From Spirochaetaceae bacterium (GTDB lineage: Bacteria > Spirochaetota > Spirochaetia > Treponematales > Rectinemataceae): a stretch of DNA of 64,000 nucleotides. A program made the translations under genes and the position numbers. The stretch lies in contig JANYKC010000082.1 of NCBI GenBank assembly GCA_025358255.1, positions 17,236-81,235 on the forward strand, read 5' to 3'. A model generated the notes under the pieces. It had not been told where the DNA came from. It searched no databases and was given only the letters and a program-made list of their open reading frames with translations. This document shows, in pieces, positions 18,976 to 30,324 of the stretch (positions are counted from its first letter, which is position 1; every line of letters begins with the position of its first letter).

Positions 18976-19842
18976 ATGAAGGGAATCGTCCTAGCCGGCG
19001 GAACGGCAACCCGGCTTTTTCCGGCGACCTATGCGGTCTCGAAGCAGATGCTTCCGGTATACGACAAGCCAATGATCTATTATCCCCTATCCACGCTCAT
19101 GCTTGCCGGCATACGGGAAATCCTCGTCATCTCGACCCCCCGAGACATCGTCGGTTTCAAGGAGCTTCTCGGGGATGGATCGCGGCTCGGCTTGAGCTTC
19201 ACCTACGCCATCCAGGAAAAGCCGCGCGGATTGGCTGACGCGTTTCTCGTCGGGGAAAGGTTCATCGGGGCTGACCATGTCGCCCTGGTCCTCGGTGACA
19301 ATGTCTTCTACGGCCAGAATTTCTCTTCCACCCTGGAACGAGCCGCGGCCCGTGTCACGGGGGCCACCATCTTCGGGTATTACGTCAAGGACGCGACTTC
19401 CTACGGGGTCGTGGAATTCAACGCGCGGGGACAAGCCCTTTCGATCGAGGAAAAGCCCAAGGCACCCAAGTCCAATTATGCCGTGCCGGGACTCTATTTC
19501 TACGACAACGAAGTCATTGCCATAGCGAAGAATGTCAGGCCTTCGGCGCGCGGAGAGATCGAGATCACTTCCGTGAACAATGAATACCTTTCCAAGGGGA
19601 CCCTTAATGTGGAGGTGCTCGGGCGAGGTTTTGCATGGCTCGACACGGGGAATCCGGATGACCTCCACGAAGCGAGCTCCTTCATTCGGACAATACAGAA
19701 GCGGCAGGGACTCTACGTTGCCTGCCTGGAAGAGATAGCTTTCCACAAAGGATGGCTCGACCGCGACGGCCTCCTCGCGGTGGCACAGTCGATGGGGAAA
19801 ACCGAATACGGGGAATACCTTAGCCATCTCGCAGCGACCTGA
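18976..19842 (+). CDS. rmlA: Glucose-1-phosphate thymidylyltransferase
   Basis: [55 protein letters not shown]...[10 protein letters not shown]-like VLGDNVFYG. Confidence 0.95.
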   Translation: MKGIVLAGGTATRLFPATYAVSKQMLPVYDKPMIYYPLSTLMLAGIREILVISTPRDIVGFKELLGDGSRLGLSFTYAIQEKPRGLADAFLVGERFIGADHVALVLGDNVFYGQNFSSTLERAAARVTGATIFGYYVKDATSYGVVEFNARGQALSIEEKPKAPKSNYAVPGLYFYDNEVIAIAKNVRPSARGEIEITSVNNEYLSKGTLNVEVLGRGFAWLDTGNPDDLHEASSFIRTIQKRQGLYVACLEEIAFHKGWLDRDGLLAVAQSMGKTEYGEYLSHLAAT

Positions 19843-19865
19843 GCCAGGTTCGAGGACGGTCGCGA

Positions 19866-21317
19866 GTGCCATCACTTCTTCGAAACTACCTGTACAATTC
19901 GCTCTTGACCGCGGCGAATATGGTCTTCCCCCTGGCGATTTTCATCTTTGTCTCAAGGGTGATCGGACCCGAGGGCATCGGCAAGGTTGGTTTCGCCCAG
20001 ACTTTCGGTGGCTATTTCGGGCTGTTTGGAATCTTTGGGGCCCAGCTCTACGGCGTGCGAGAAGTGGCGCGGGTGCGGGAAGACGCGGTCCAGCTCAAAA
20101 AAGTCTTCAACGAGATTTTTGTCATCAATTGCATCACGGTTGGATTTGCGATTGCCGTATTCGCGGTCTCCGTGGTGTCGAACCAGCGCTTGCGGGCAGA
20201 AGGCCCCTTATATGCCGTGACGGGCCTTTCCGTTTTGCTTGGCATTTTCTCCTTTGACTGGCTTTTCCAGGGACTCGAAAACTATCGCTATATCATGATC
20301 CGGAGCATCGCGGTCAAGGCTTTTTCCGCGGCCCTTGTCTTCGTCCTTGTCAGGAAAAGCTCCGACTATGTCCTTTTCGCCGCGCTTACCGTCCTCGGGA
20401 TCAGCGCGAACTATATCTTCAATTTCCTCTACGCCCAAAAGCTCGTTGGCTTCGATCTTTCCCATCTTGAACTAAGGCGGCACGTCCCGGCCTTATCCCG
20501 GTTTGCATTGATAACATTCGCCTCCTCCCTTTACGTTGGGATGGACAAGATTGTCCTTGGATTCCTGCAAGGCGACTACTATGTGGGACTTTACGCGCCA
20601 GCGGAAAAAATATCCCGCCTGGGATTGAGCATCATCGCGGCGGCTTCCGCCGTCCTCCTGCCTCGAACCTCCAACCTATTCGCCAATGGCGCCGCCGAGG
20701 AGTTCAAGCGCCATGTCTCGACTTCTCTCCATGCCGTGATGCTGATCGCAATACCGCTGTTTGTGGCGATCGAGCTCCTCGCCGGCCCCTTGATACTCCT
20801 GGTCAGCGGGAATGCCTATGTCGATTCGATCGCGACGCTTCGATTGGAGGCGCTTATCGTCATTCCCGTGGCCATCGCCAATGTCGCCGGCTACCAGGTA
20901 CTGATCGCAACCAACGAGGAATCGAAGTACCTATTGTCCATCATCGTTGGAGCCATCATCTTTTTCCTTACGGCCTTTCTTGCCATTCCGCTCTGGAAGC
21001 AAAATGGCGCAGCCTTGGCTGTCGCCGGGGCGGAAATGGCGGGCGCCGCATGCGAGCTATTCTTTGCCCGGAAGCACCTTTCGGGAATGTTGAAGGGGCA
21101 TTGGCTGGGGAAATGCGCCCTCGCGACCACGGCGATGGCCGGCCTTGTCGCCGCATTCACCCGGCTTGCGATTGCCCCCTTGCCCCTGTTCATGTTTTCC
21201 GCCATCGGGGGAGTGGTAGTCTACGCCCTGGCCGAAGTCATCCTGAAGGACGAGCTCATATTCACTGGATTTCTGGCCCTTCGAAAACGGATGGACATCG
21301 GAAGGGCGCGCGGATGA
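19866..21317 (+). CDS. Wzx-type polysaccharide flippase (first copy)
   Basis: Polytopic MOP superfamily; RNYLYNSLLTAANMVFPLAIFIFVSRVIGPEGIGKVGFAQTFGGYFGLFGIFGAQLYGVREVARVRED; GTG start. Confidence 0.88.
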   Translation: MPSLLRNYLYNSLLTAANMVFPLAIFIFVSRVIGPEGIGKVGFAQTFGGYFGLFGIFGAQLYGVREVARVREDAVQLKKVFNEIFVINCITVGFAIAVFAVSVVSNQRLRAEGPLYAVTGLSVLLGIFSFDWLFQGLENYRYIMIRSIAVKAFSAALVFVLVRKSSDYVLFAALTVLGISANYIFNFLYAQKLVGFDLSHLELRRHVPALSRFALITFASSLYVGMDKIVLGFLQGDYYVGLYAPAEKISRLGLSIIAAASAVLLPRTSNLFANGAAEEFKRHVSTSLHAVMLIAIPLFVAIELLAGPLILLVSGNAYVDSIATLRLEALIVIPVAIANVAGYQVLIATNEESKYLLSIIVGAIIFFLTAFLAIPLWKQNGAALAVAGAEMAGAACELFFARKHLSGMLKGHWLGKCALATTAMAGLVAAFTRLAIAPLPLFMFSAIGGVVVYALAEVILKDELIFTGFLALRKRMDIGRARG

Positions 21318-22096
21318 TGGCGAACCTCAGTATCGTGACAATCGTCAATGATCAGGGACAGTATTCCACGTCAAGGCGTTCCCTTGAAAGGCAGGGCAAT
21401 GGACGCTTCCTGCAGTTCATACCGATCGACGCGGATGGCGTGGGGATCAATGCGTCGACGGCCCTCAACAGGGGCCTTGCGATGGCCGAATCGGAATGGG
21501 TGCTTCTCGTTCATCAGGATGTCATCTTCCCCATAGCCTGGCTTGATCGCTTTGTCAGCGCCATGGAAAGCCTCCCGCCGGCCACAGCTGTCGCTGGGCT
21601 TGTAGGCATACGCCCAAACGGGGCCTTCGTCGGCCATGTAAAGGATCCGCATGGCCATCATCGATGGCTTCCCATGCCGGCATCCGTGGTTTCCCTTGAC
21701 GAGCATTGCCTGGCTGTGCGGAAAAGCTCCGGTCTCCTTTTTGACGAAACCTGTCCTGGATTCCATTGCTACGGGACTGATATATGCCTTTCCGCGAGGG
21801 AGCACGGGTTCCTCGCGATGGTCATCGACGCGCCGGTGATCCACCTCTCGGGAGGAAGGCTGGACGCGAGTTTTGACCTTGCCTCCCGCTGGCTTCTCGC
21901 AAAATGGGGCCCGACACGCCACTATGTCATATCGACCTGTGCCATCCTCTTGCGGGAAGCCAAGGCATCGAACCTCTTTCGCCTTCTTCGCGCGAGATTG
22001 AAACAGCGCAAGAGCTTTCGCGAAAGTTTTTGCCGCTGTGATTGTAGCCTGCTCGACGATGCGGAGCCTTATGTGACGACAAGGGCCGGGCTTTGA
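21314..22096 (+). CDS. Glycosyltransferase (GT2/GT-A-like)
   Basis: LSIVTIVNDQGQYSTSRRSLERQGNG...NASTALNRGLAMAESEWVLLVHQDVIFPIAWLDRF; ATG at 21314 overlaps the flippase stop. Confidence 0.78.
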   Translation: MMANLSIVTIVNDQGQYSTSRRSLERQGNGRFLQFIPIDADGVGINASTALNRGLAMAESEWVLLVHQDVIFPIAWLDRFVSAMESLPPATAVAGLVGIRPNGAFVGHVKDPHGHHRWLPMPASVVSLDEHCLAVRKSSGLLFDETCPGFHCYGTDICLSAREHGFLAMVIDAPVIHLSGGRLDASFDLASRWLLAKWGPTRHYVISTCAILLREAKASNLFRLLRARLKQRKSFRESFCRCDCSLLDDAEPYVTTRAGL

Positions 22097-22989
22097 TGCA
22101 TGGCATCGACGTGTCCGTCATCATCGTCAACTACAACACCGGGGAATTGCTCGGCCAGTGCCTTGATTCCATACGGTCCCAGACAACAAGCGTCACCATC
22201 GAGGTGATTGTCGTCGACAACGCTTCGAGGGACGATTCGGTAAATATTGTCGCCTCGAGATATCCTTGGGTCCGTCTTATTATCAACACCGAAAACCTCG
22301 GCTTCGGCGCCGCAAACAACGTAGGCGCAAAAGCCGCGCAAGGCGATTACCTGTTGTTGCTCAACTCGGATACCGTCCTGCTCAACGATGCGATAGGCCT
22401 CTTCGCGGCAGACGCCAGGCATCGGGGCTTGACAGGAGTTACAGGTTGCCTTCTATGCGATGCGGAGGGGAAGCCTTCGAATTCCTTCGGAGTATTCCCG
22501 ACTCCACTTGGCATGCTGGTCAATCGGCTGAGGATGCTGTTTTTTTTGAAGGATCGAGCGGGTCATGGGAAAATCTCCGGCGAATTGGCCGTTGACTTCG
22601 TTACCGGGGCGGACATGTTCCTCCGCCGCGACCTCTATATGGAAATCGGTGGATTTGATGAACGATTCTTCATGTATTACGAAGAGACCGACATGCAGCG
22701 CCGCATCGCTGACAAGGGCCTGCCTAACAGGGTCATTGAAGGGCCGCGCATCGTGCATCTTGTAGGGGGCGGTGGCAAGGCCAAGATCGGCTCCCGGATC
22801 CTTCATGAGGAAAGCATGTACCGGTATTTCATGAAGCGCGGCATGGGGCGCTCCGGCGCGGCGCTTTTCTTCGTGGCGTATTCAATGCTTGGTCTTCTCT
22901 CGATACCTAAATACAGCTTGTCAGAGAACCGTCGATACTGGGCTGCGGGTTTTCGCCGCATCTCGGGGATCATGGTTTGCCGTGCCTGA
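22096..22989 (+). CDS. Glycosyltransferase family 2 (rhamnosyltransferase-like)
   Basis: VSVIIVNYNTGELLGQCLDSIRSQTTSVTIEVIVVDNASRDDS...NLGFGAANNVGAKAAQGDYLLLLNSDT...GADMFLRRDLYMEIGGFDERFFMYYEETDMQRRI. Confidence 0.92.
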   Translation: MHGIDVSVIIVNYNTGELLGQCLDSIRSQTTSVTIEVIVVDNASRDDSVNIVASRYPWVRLIINTENLGFGAANNVGAKAAQGDYLLLLNSDTVLLNDAIGLFAADARHRGLTGVTGCLLCDAEGKPSNSFGVFPTPLGMLVNRLRMLFFLKDRAGHGKISGELAVDFVTGADMFLRRDLYMEIGGFDERFFMYYEETDMQRRIADKGLPNRVIEGPRIVHLVGGGGKAKIGSRILHEESMYRYFMKRGMGRSGAALFFVAYSMLGLLSIPKYSLSENRRYWAAGFRRISGIMVCRA

Positions 22990-23124
22990 ACCGAGAATAC
23001 AGGCCGTACCCGGGACTTCGATCATGCCGGTCTTGCCGCCGGGTTGGGGCGGTCCAGGCCAGGTCTGGCTTGTCTTTGGAGATGTCGTTTCCGCAAGCAT
23101 CGCGGGTCTGCCGGAGGGGGATCG

Positions 23125-23787
23125 ATGAGCACTTATGGCGTAGCCAGGAAAATCTGGCAGCTCGCGAAGAAGCCAATGAAAAAGGCCAAGGCCCTCGGCA
23201 TTATAATAACTAACAATAAGATCGCGGAATCCAACAATTTTGGACGCGGTTGCCATTTGCGGAACACTGCTTGGGGCAAATACAGCGGATGCAACCACGG
23301 CTGCACGATTTGGGATACTTCCATCGGCAATTACACCAATATCGCCTGGAACGTATCGATCGGTCCTCGCACCCATATCTACGAGAACTTCACCACGCAC
23401 GACGAGTTTTATCAGCCGGGTGAAGGCGATACCGACCGTGGAAAGATGCCTTTTGACGGCTTTATCTGCCGGATCGGGCATGACGCATGGATAGGATGCA
23501 ATTCGGTCATTTTGCCCGGTGTCAGCATCGGGAACGGCGCTGTAATTTCGGCGGGATCCGTTGTCACGAAATCCATCCCCCCGTATGCGATTGTCGGAGG
23601 CGTTCCCGCGAAGATCCTGAAAATGCGTTTTTCCGATGAGACGATTGGAAGACTTGAAGAAACGCAATGGTACATGAAAAGCAAGGGCGAAATCCTTCTT
23701 ATGAAGGAAACGCTGGAAGGTCTAGTCGGTTTCAACATGAAAGATTACCAGGAAAAATACCTGCGGGTCAGGACCATGCTCACCTGA
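23125..23787 (+). CDS. Left-handed beta-helix acyltransferase (hexapeptide, Xat-like)
   Basis: IGHDAWIGCNSVILPGVSIGNGAVISAGSVVTKSIPPYAIVGGVPAKILKMRFS; RBS GGAGGGGG before ATG 23125. Confidence 0.9.
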   Translation: MSTYGVARKIWQLAKKPMKKAKALGIIITNNKIAESNNFGRGCHLRNTAWGKYSGCNHGCTIWDTSIGNYTNIAWNVSIGPRTHIYENFTTHDEFYQPGEGDTDRGKMPFDGFICRIGHDAWIGCNSVILPGVSIGNGAVISAGSVVTKSIPPYAIVGGVPAKILKMRFSDETIGRLEETQWYMKSKGEILLMKETLEGLVGFNMKDYQEKYLRVRTMLT

Positions 23788-23891
23788 CGGGACGGCGCAG
23801 CGTCGATCCCTGATATGGCAAAGGTCCCGGGCCTGGCGAGACGCCTTGGAATGGATGGGTTGGCGGCGCATTTGCTGATCCAGGCGATAAA

Positions 23892-24743
23892 ATGGAGGAA
23901 CCTGTGAAAATCGGTATCGTTGGTCTAGGAACGATCGGGCTCAAGCTAACCGAGTACTTGCCACAGAAAGGATTCGACGTCGTAGCGTACAATTACCGGG
24001 CAATCGATGCGAAAATGGCGGAAGTGACCCGAAATTTCGAGAAGAAAATCAAGTACGAAAAGCTTAGTTATGAATACCTTGACCTGATGCTTCCCAGGAT
24101 TTCCTATACATCGGATCTGGGGGTCGTGGCGGATGCTGACATCGTCATTGAATGCAGCAAGGAAGATTACGAAACCAAGAGCCTGCTCCTGCAAAGGCTC
24201 TTTGAGCTGGCAAAGCCGCATGTGGTCATTTCGTCCACCACATCCAGCCTAAACCTCGAAAAACTATGCGCCGCCGAGAACTGGAACCGCTTCTGCGGCA
24301 TCCACTTCTTCAACCCCCCCACGAGGATGAGGCTGGTCGAATTGGCGTTCATGCGCACGACATCGGATGGCACCAAGACCAAGGTCTTGGGGTTCCTCAG
24401 CCAACTTGACGACAAGCGCGTCATCGAGCTTCCTCCCATTCAGGGATATGTGGTCAACAAACTGCTATTTCAGTACATAAACTCTGCGATCAACCTTGCC
24501 TCGGCCGAAAAAATCTCCCTGGGTGACGTGGATGAAGCGATGAAGCTTGGAACAAATTCCCCAATGGGACCGTTTGAGCTGGCGGACTATGTAGGCTTGG
24601 ACGTGACGCTTCAAATCCTCATTACCCTTTTCGACGCGACCGGCGATCCGACGTTCAATCCCAACAAGGACCTTCGCGCGCTGGTTGCGTCCGGCAAGCT
24701 AGGACGGAAGACCGGCCAGGGCTTTTACACATATCAGAAGTGA
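23892..24743 (+). CDS. 3-hydroxyacyl-CoA dehydrogenase (3-hydroxybutyryl-CoA dehydrogenase type)
   Basis: VKIGIVGLGTIGLKLTEYL, ADIVIECSKEDYETKSLLLQRLF, CGIHFFNPPTRMRLVEL, GYVVNKLLFQYINSA, GTNSPMGPFELADYVGLDVTLQI. Confidence 0.88.
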   Translation: MEEPVKIGIVGLGTIGLKLTEYLPQKGFDVVAYNYRAIDAKMAEVTRNFEKKIKYEKLSYEYLDLMLPRISYTSDLGVVADADIVIECSKEDYETKSLLLQRLFELAKPHVVISSTTSSLNLEKLCAAENWNRFCGIHFFNPPTRMRLVELAFMRTTSDGTKTKVLGFLSQLDDKRVIELPPIQGYVVNKLLFQYINSAINLASAEKISLGDVDEAMKLGTNSPMGPFELADYVGLDVTLQILITLFDATGDPTFNPNKDLRALVASGKLGRKTGQGFYTYQK

Positions 24744-24752
24744 GGTTCCGCA

Positions 24753-25595
24753 ATGAAGAAGATAAGCGATACCGCACGCATCTCACGAAGCGCGAAGATC
24801 GGGGAAAATGTGGTCGTTGGCCACAATGTCACGATAGGAGATGGTTGCGTAATTGAAGAAGGCGTGACAATTTCCGATAATTGCATTGTATATCCCAATT
24901 GCGAAATTGGCTCGAATTCCTTCATTGGACCCTTCGCGACGATTGGTGAACCAACATTTCCATACTATGAAAAGCGGGACGAATTCGTTTTTCCCACGAC
25001 GAGGATCGGGAAAAAGGCGCTGGTTAGGTCCTATTCATTGATTTACTCCGACGTGATCATCGGAGACGACTTCCAGTGCGGCCATCGGGTATCGATACGC
25101 GAGCGTGCCCAGATCGGAAACAATGTTCGTATCGGCACAGTATCCGATATCCAGGGCTATTGTAGCATCGGGGACTACACGCGCATCCACAGCAATGTAC
25201 ATATCGGGCAGAAGAGCTCTGTCGCCGCCTTCGTGTGGATTTTCCCTTACGTCGTGCTGACGAATGACCCGACCCCTCCATCGGACGAGCTATATGGCGT
25301 GACCGTCAAGAGCTTTTCAGTGATCGCGACGGGAAGCATTCTCCTTCCGGGGATAACCGTAAATCTCGACGGGTTCGTGGGTGCCCATTCGCTCGTCAAG
25401 AAGGATGTACCGGCGGAGACTGTCGTCTCGGGAGTCCCGGCGAGCGAGATCTGCAATGTGCGAAAGCTGAAAAACCGCAAGACCGGGGAGACATGCTACC
25501 CATGGCGGTTCTATTTCGATCGCGGCATGCCTTGGGAAGGCTTGGGCTACGAGGTTTGGGAAAAGGCCCAGGCTTCGGATAAGCAGGGACTTTGA
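24753..25595 (+). CDS. Left-handed beta-helix N-acyltransferase (LpxD/WbbJ-like; candidate 3-amino-sugar N-acyltransferase)
   Basis: Repeated hexapeptides: SAKIGENVVVGHNVTIGDGCVIEEGVTISDNCIVYPNCEIGSNSFIGPFATIGEP; directly upstream of QdtA/FdtA- and QdtB/FdtB-like genes. Confidence 0.83.
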   Translation: MKKISDTARISRSAKIGENVVVGHNVTIGDGCVIEEGVTISDNCIVYPNCEIGSNSFIGPFATIGEPTFPYYEKRDEFVFPTTRIGKKALVRSYSLIYSDVIIGDDFQCGHRVSIRERAQIGNNVRIGTVSDIQGYCSIGDYTRIHSNVHIGQKSSVAAFVWIFPYVVLTNDPTPPSDELYGVTVKSFSVIATGSILLPGITVNLDGFVGAHSLVKKDVPAETVVSGVPASEICNVRKLKNRKTGETCYPWRFYFDRGMPWEGLGYEVWEKAQASDKQGL

Positions 25596-26014
25596 TGGAA
25601 ATCCGAATCTTCCCCCTGGCCGTCAAGGGGGATGCCCGCGGATCCCTGGTCGCGATCGAGGGCAATCAAGACATCCCTTTCGATGTCCGGCGCATTTATT
25701 ACATCTATGATACCTGCCCTGGGGTTGTCAGGGGCAAACACGCGCATATCGCCTTAAAGCAGCTTCTTATTTGCATTCACGGCACATGCACGATACTCCT
25801 CGATGATGGGACCGAGCGGGTTGAAGTACCGCTCTCCCGGCCGGATGAAGGCCTGTTCATCAACTCGCTCGTATGGAGGGAGATGAAGGATTTTTCGTCG
25901 GATGCCGTGCTGCTTGTCTTGGCCAGTGAGCATTACGATGAATCCGATTATATTCGTAAATATGATGATTTCCTGGAAATCGCGGAAAAAGAGCGCGCGC
26001 GGAGGCAAGCATGA
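25595..26014 (+). CDS. dTDP-4-oxo-6-deoxyhexose 3,4-ketoisomerase (FdtA/QdtA-like)
   Basis: [68 protein letters not shown]...[35 protein letters not shown]. FdtA versus QdtA cannot be decided here. Confidence 0.9.
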   Translation: MEIRIFPLAVKGDARGSLVAIEGNQDIPFDVRRIYYIYDTCPGVVRGKHAHIALKQLLICIHGTCTILLDDGTERVEVPLSRPDEGLFINSLVWREMKDFSSDAVLLVLASEHYDESDYIRKYDDFLEIAEKERARRQA

Positions 26015-27123
26015 TTCCCTTCCTTTCCCTGAAAGACATCTCCGAATCCTTCCAGCCGGAAATGGATGAAGCCATAGCGAAAGTCGTGCATTCGGGCTGG
26101 TACATCCATGGCGCGGAGGTCTCGGCCTTTGAAGAGGAGTTTGCGGCCTTTTGCGGCGCCCGCAATTGCATAGGTGTCGCCAATGGACTGGACGCTCTTG
26201 TCCTCATCCTACGGGCATACCTGGAAATGGGCAAGCTGCATGCCGGTGATGAAGTGGTGGTTCCGGCCAACACCTACATCGCCTCCATCCTTGCGATTTC
26301 CGCCAATGGTCTTTCGCCCGTGCTCGTCGAACCTGACCCCAGGACGTTCACGATCGATCCAGCACGAATCGAGGCCTCACTTACCGCAAGGACCAAGGCG
26401 ATCATGCCGGTGCACCTGTATGGACAAGTCGCGGAGATGGAGCCTATCCTTGCCCTCGCTTTCCGCCGCGGATTGTTGGTCATCGAGGACTCTGCCCAGT
26501 CGCACGGCGCCCTTTACCATGGAATGCGCGCAGGAAGCATCGGGGACGCCTCGGGATTCAGTTTCTACCCAGGCAAGAACCTCGGCGCGCTCGGCGATGC
26601 CGGCGCCATCACGACAAATGACGATGGTTTGGCGGAATGCGCGCGTTCGCTCGCGAACTACGGCTCACGCGAAAAGTACGTCAATGATTTCAAGGGCACG
26701 AACTCCAGGCTGGATGATATCCAGGCCGCTGTCCTGCGGGTGAAACTAAGGCGATTGGATGCCGACAATGATCGTCGCCGGCGGATTGCCGAACGCTACC
26801 TCGCAGGCATGAAGAATCCCTCTGTCGAGACCCCGCAGGACCTTGATAAGCTGAGGCATGTCTGGCACCTGTTCGTGGTCCGTTCGAAGAAAAGGGACGC
26901 GTTGCAAGCGCATCTGCTTGCAAAGGGAATCCAGACGATAATACATTATCCAATACCTCCCCATCGCCAAAAAGCGTATTCAGAATGGACGGATCGGGAA
27001 TACCCGATCACCGAGGCGATACATGAGGAAGTCGTAAGCCTTCCCATGAGTCCCTTGCTTTCCGACGCGCAAATCGATGCAGTTATCAGCGCCGTAAATT
27101 CATTTAGAGCCGATACGCAATGA
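26011..27123 (+). CDS. DegT/DnrJ/EryC1/StrS aminotransferase (FdtB/QdtB-like)
   Basis: [63 protein letters not shown]. Confidence 0.92.
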   Translation: MIPFLSLKDISESFQPEMDEAIAKVVHSGWYIHGAEVSAFEEEFAAFCGARNCIGVANGLDALVLILRAYLEMGKLHAGDEVVVPANTYIASILAISANGLSPVLVEPDPRTFTIDPARIEASLTARTKAIMPVHLYGQVAEMEPILALAFRRGLLVIEDSAQSHGALYHGMRAGSIGDASGFSFYPGKNLGALGDAGAITTNDDGLAECARSLANYGSREKYVNDFKGTNSRLDDIQAAVLRVKLRRLDADNDRRRRIAERYLAGMKNPSVETPQDLDKLRHVWHLFVVRSKKRDALQAHLLAKGIQTIIHYPIPPHRQKAYSEWTDREYPITEAIHEEVVSLPMSPLLSDAQIDAVISAVNSFRADTQ

Positions 27124-27187
27124 TGGCTTCCAAGGGAACGGGTAACGGTCCACTCAACAGGGAAAAGACAGCAAGCAGGAGCCACCG

Positions 27188-28309
27188 TTGAAAAAGATCC
27201 TCTTCATTTACGGCACAAGACCGGAAGCCATCAAGATGGCACCGTTGATCCTGGAATTTCGCAAGCATCCTGCTGAATTCTCCACAGTGGTCTGCCTTAC
27301 CGGACAGCACCGGGAAATGCTTGACCAGGTGAACCAGTTTTTCGGGATTGTCGGCGATCATGACCTCAATTTGATGAAACCGAACCAGAGCCTCGGGGAC
27401 ATAACCGCACGCTGCATTGAAGGCCTTGGACCGATTATTGAAAGCGAGAAGCCAAATCTGGTCTTCGTCCAGGGGGATACTACTTCTGTCATGGCCGCGG
27501 CCCTCGCGTCGTACTACTGCAAGACCTCCGTGGCTCATCTCGAAGCCGGATTGCGGAGCGGCAACAAGTACTCGCCTTTCCCCGAAGAGATGAACCGGAA
27601 GATCGCGGGTCAGATCGCGGAGTTCCATTTCGCCCCGACACAAGGAGCGGTGGAGAACCTCCGGGCAGAGGGGATTGTCGACAAGGTTCTCAATGTCGGG
27701 AATACCGTTATCGACGCGCTCCACTTGGGCCTTCGACTCATCGAGAAGAACGGCGATGCCGACATACGGGAGCATTTCTCGTACCTGGATTTTGGCAAGC
27801 GGATCATACTCGTCACCGGGCATCGCCGGGAAAGCTTCGGGGATGGGTTTGAGAATATCTGCGAGGCGATAAAGACCGTCGCGGAAATCTCGGACGACCT
27901 TGAAGTCGTCTATCCGGTGCATCTCAACCCAAACGTGCGCGCGCCGGTAAATCGAATCCTCAAGGATCGACCGAATATCCACCTGATCGAACCGCTTGAT
28001 TACCGGTTCCTGATATGGCTGATGGGGAAAAGCTACTTCGTGCTGACGGATTCCGGCGGAATACAGGAAGAAGCCCCCGCCCTCGGGAAACCGGTACTGG
28101 TCATGCGCGAGGTGACGGAAAGGATGGAAGGAGTCACGGCCGGGACCGCGCGGCTGGTCGGAACAAGCCGTGATTCGATAATCGCCAGCTGCAGGGACCT
28201 CTTGACGAATCGAGCGAGTTACGATGCCATGTCAAAGGCCGTGAATCCATATGGGGACGGAAAAACCAGCGAAAGAATCGTCCAATGCGTGCGATCCGCT
28301 AGTGTGTAA
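27188..28309 (+). CDS. wecB: UDP-N-acetylglucosamine 2-epimerase (non-hydrolysing)
   Basis: KKILFIYGTRPEAIKMAPLI...VCLTGQHREMLDQV...VFVQGDTTSVMAAALASYY...VAHLEAGLRS...TGHRRESFGDGFENICEAI...DSGGIQEEAPALGKPVLVMREVTER; TTG start. Confidence 0.95.
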   Translation: MKKILFIYGTRPEAIKMAPLILEFRKHPAEFSTVVCLTGQHREMLDQVNQFFGIVGDHDLNLMKPNQSLGDITARCIEGLGPIIESEKPNLVFVQGDTTSVMAAALASYYCKTSVAHLEAGLRSGNKYSPFPEEMNRKIAGQIAEFHFAPTQGAVENLRAEGIVDKVLNVGNTVIDALHLGLRLIEKNGDADIREHFSYLDFGKRIILVTGHRRESFGDGFENICEAIKTVAEISDDLEVVYPVHLNPNVRAPVNRILKDRPNIHLIEPLDYRFLIWLMGKSYFVLTDSGGIQEEAPALGKPVLVMREVTERMEGVTAGTARLVGTSRDSIIASCRDLLTNRASYDAMSKAVNPYGDGKTSERIVQCVRSASV

Positions 28310-28372
28310 GGGCCAACTCGAACCTAGTCAAATCCATTACATGGTACAGCTTTCCTTAATCCAGGAGGTTAC

Positions 28373-29407
28373 ATGAAAAAAGCCTTTATAACCGGAATAA
28401 CCGGTCAGGATGGATCATATCTCTCCGAGCTTCTGCTTGCCAAAGGGTATGAGGTTCACGGCATAATCAGGCGCTCTTCGATGTTCACCACGGCGCGCAT
28501 TGAACGATTGTTCGGCAACGAGCGATTTTTCATCCATCATGGGGACCTGACCGATTCAAGCAACCTGCACAGGCTGGTCGCAGCGATCCATCCCGATGAA
28601 GTATACAATCTGGGCGCGCAATCGCATGTAGCCGTTTCATTCGAGGTTCCTGAGTATACGGCAGAGGTCGACGCCGTAGGAACGGTCCGCCTCCTCGACG
28701 CGATACGCGACCAGGAGCTAAAGACACGATTCTACCAGGCATCGACGTCGGAGCTGTTCGGGGGACTCCCCGAAACGGTCCCGCAAAACGAGCAGACCCC
28801 GTTCTATCCGAAGTCCCCTTATGGCGCAGCCAAACTGTATTCCTATTGGGTGACAGTCAATTACCGGGAATCCTATGGCCTTTTTGCCTGCAACGGGATC
28901 CTGTTCAACCATGAATCACCGAGGCGCGGGGAAACATTCGTAACCAAGAAGATCACGAAGGCCGTGGCGGCGATCTCCAAGGGAAAGCAGCAGGTGCTCA
29001 AGCTCGGCAACATGGACGCCAAGCGCGATTGGGGCTATGCGAAAGAATATGCCGAGGCGATGTGGTTGATGCTCCAGCAGGACACGCCCGAGGATTTTGT
29101 GATCGCGACCGGAAAGGCTTATACCGTGAGGCAATTCGTTGAATACGCGTTCGAGGAGATCGGCGTCACCATCGAATGGAGAGGCGCGGGGGCCAACGAG
29201 AAAGGCTACGACCGTTCGACCGCTATCCTTCGGGTGGAGATCGATTCCCGATATTTCCGCCCTGCTGAAGTGGATTACCTCCTCGGTGATCCCTCGAAGG
29301 CAAGGCGCAAATTGGGATGGGCTCCCAAGACCGACGTTCGCGAACTTTGCAAGATGATGGTCCAATACGATCTAGCGAATGAAACCTACGGCGGAGAGGA
29401 AAAATGA
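28373..29407 (+). CDS. gmd: GDP-mannose 4,6-dehydratase
   Basis: [35 protein letters not shown]...[36 protein letters not shown]...[28 protein letters not shown]. Confidence 0.95.
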   Translation: MKKAFITGITGQDGSYLSELLLAKGYEVHGIIRRSSMFTTARIERLFGNERFFIHHGDLTDSSNLHRLVAAIHPDEVYNLGAQSHVAVSFEVPEYTAEVDAVGTVRLLDAIRDQELKTRFYQASTSELFGGLPETVPQNEQTPFYPKSPYGAAKLYSYWVTVNYRESYGLFACNGILFNHESPRRGETFVTKKITKAVAAISKGKQQVLKLGNMDAKRDWGYAKEYAEAMWLMLQQDTPEDFVIATGKAYTVRQFVEYAFEEIGVTIEWRGAGANEKGYDRSTAILRVEIDSRYFRPAEVDYLLGDPSKARRKLGWAPKTDVRELCKMMVQYDLANETYGGEEK

Positions 29408-30315
29408 TACTTGTCCTTGGCGCTACCGGTTTCCTGGGGAAACGGGTGTGTCGCAAGCTCGACTATGCGGGGCTTGAGTACCGAACATCCTCGTTGACGC
29501 AGGGCTGTGACCTGAGGGACTTCGGCCAGACCGACAAGCTTTTTTCCGAAATCAAGCCTGAGTACCTGCTTAATTGCGCAGCCTATGTAGGGGGCATCCA
29601 GTTCGGCTACAAGCATCCGGCCGAGCTATTCCGGAACAACCTCCTCATGACGCTCAATGTCCTGGAGTGCGCCCGGATGCATGGGACGCGCCGGATCGTG
29701 AATCCCATCTCTAATTGCGCATACCCGGCGCGGGCAACGCTCTTCAGGGAAGACGAATTCTGGGACGGTCCCCTTCATGAGTCCGTGCTGTCGTACGGGT
29801 TTGCCAGAAAGGCCTCCTGGGTTGGCTCCTGGTCGTATGCGAAACAATACGGTCTCGACCAGGCGAACATTGTCCTATCGAACATGTATGGCCCCGAGGA
29901 CCATTTCGAGGAAGAGCGTTCCCACGCGCTGGGAGCGCTCCTAATGAAGATGGTGGAGGCGAAACGCAAGTCCTTGCCCTTCATAATGGTATGGGGCACG
30001 GGTACGCCGGTGAGGGAATGGCTCTACGTCGACGATGGCGCCGAGGCAATGATCCGCGCAATGTCCATCGCCCGGAGCGACGAGCCGATAAACATCGGGG
30101 TTTCGAGGGGCATCAGCGTCATCGACATGGCATTATTGATCAAGCGGCTTGTCGGCTATGAAGGGGAGTTGAGGCTCGACGCATCAAAGCCGGATGGAGC
30201 GCCCTATAAAACCGTGGACGGGACCAAAGGGGCAAGGCTTTTTGGCTGGACGCCGACCGCGAATTTTGAAGAGACGGTGGCTGACACCGTGTCATGGTAC
30301 ATATCCAATCGCTAG
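29404..30315 (+). CDS. NAD-dependent epimerase/dehydratase, GDP-L-fucose synthase-like
   Basis: [89 protein letters not shown] (YxxxK variant). Confidence 0.78.
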   Translation: MILVLGATGFLGKRVCRKLDYAGLEYRTSSLTQGCDLRDFGQTDKLFSEIKPEYLLNCAAYVGGIQFGYKHPAELFRNNLLMTLNVLECARMHGTRRIVNPISNCAYPARATLFREDEFWDGPLHESVLSYGFARKASWVGSWSYAKQYGLDQANIVLSNMYGPEDHFEEERSHALGALLMKMVEAKRKSLPFIMVWGTGTPVREWLYVDDGAEAMIRAMSIARSDEPINIGVSRGISVIDMALLIKRLVGYEGELRLDASKPDGAPYKTVDGTKGARLFGWTPTANFEETVADTVSWYISNR

Positions 30316-30324
30316 GAGCGCCAT

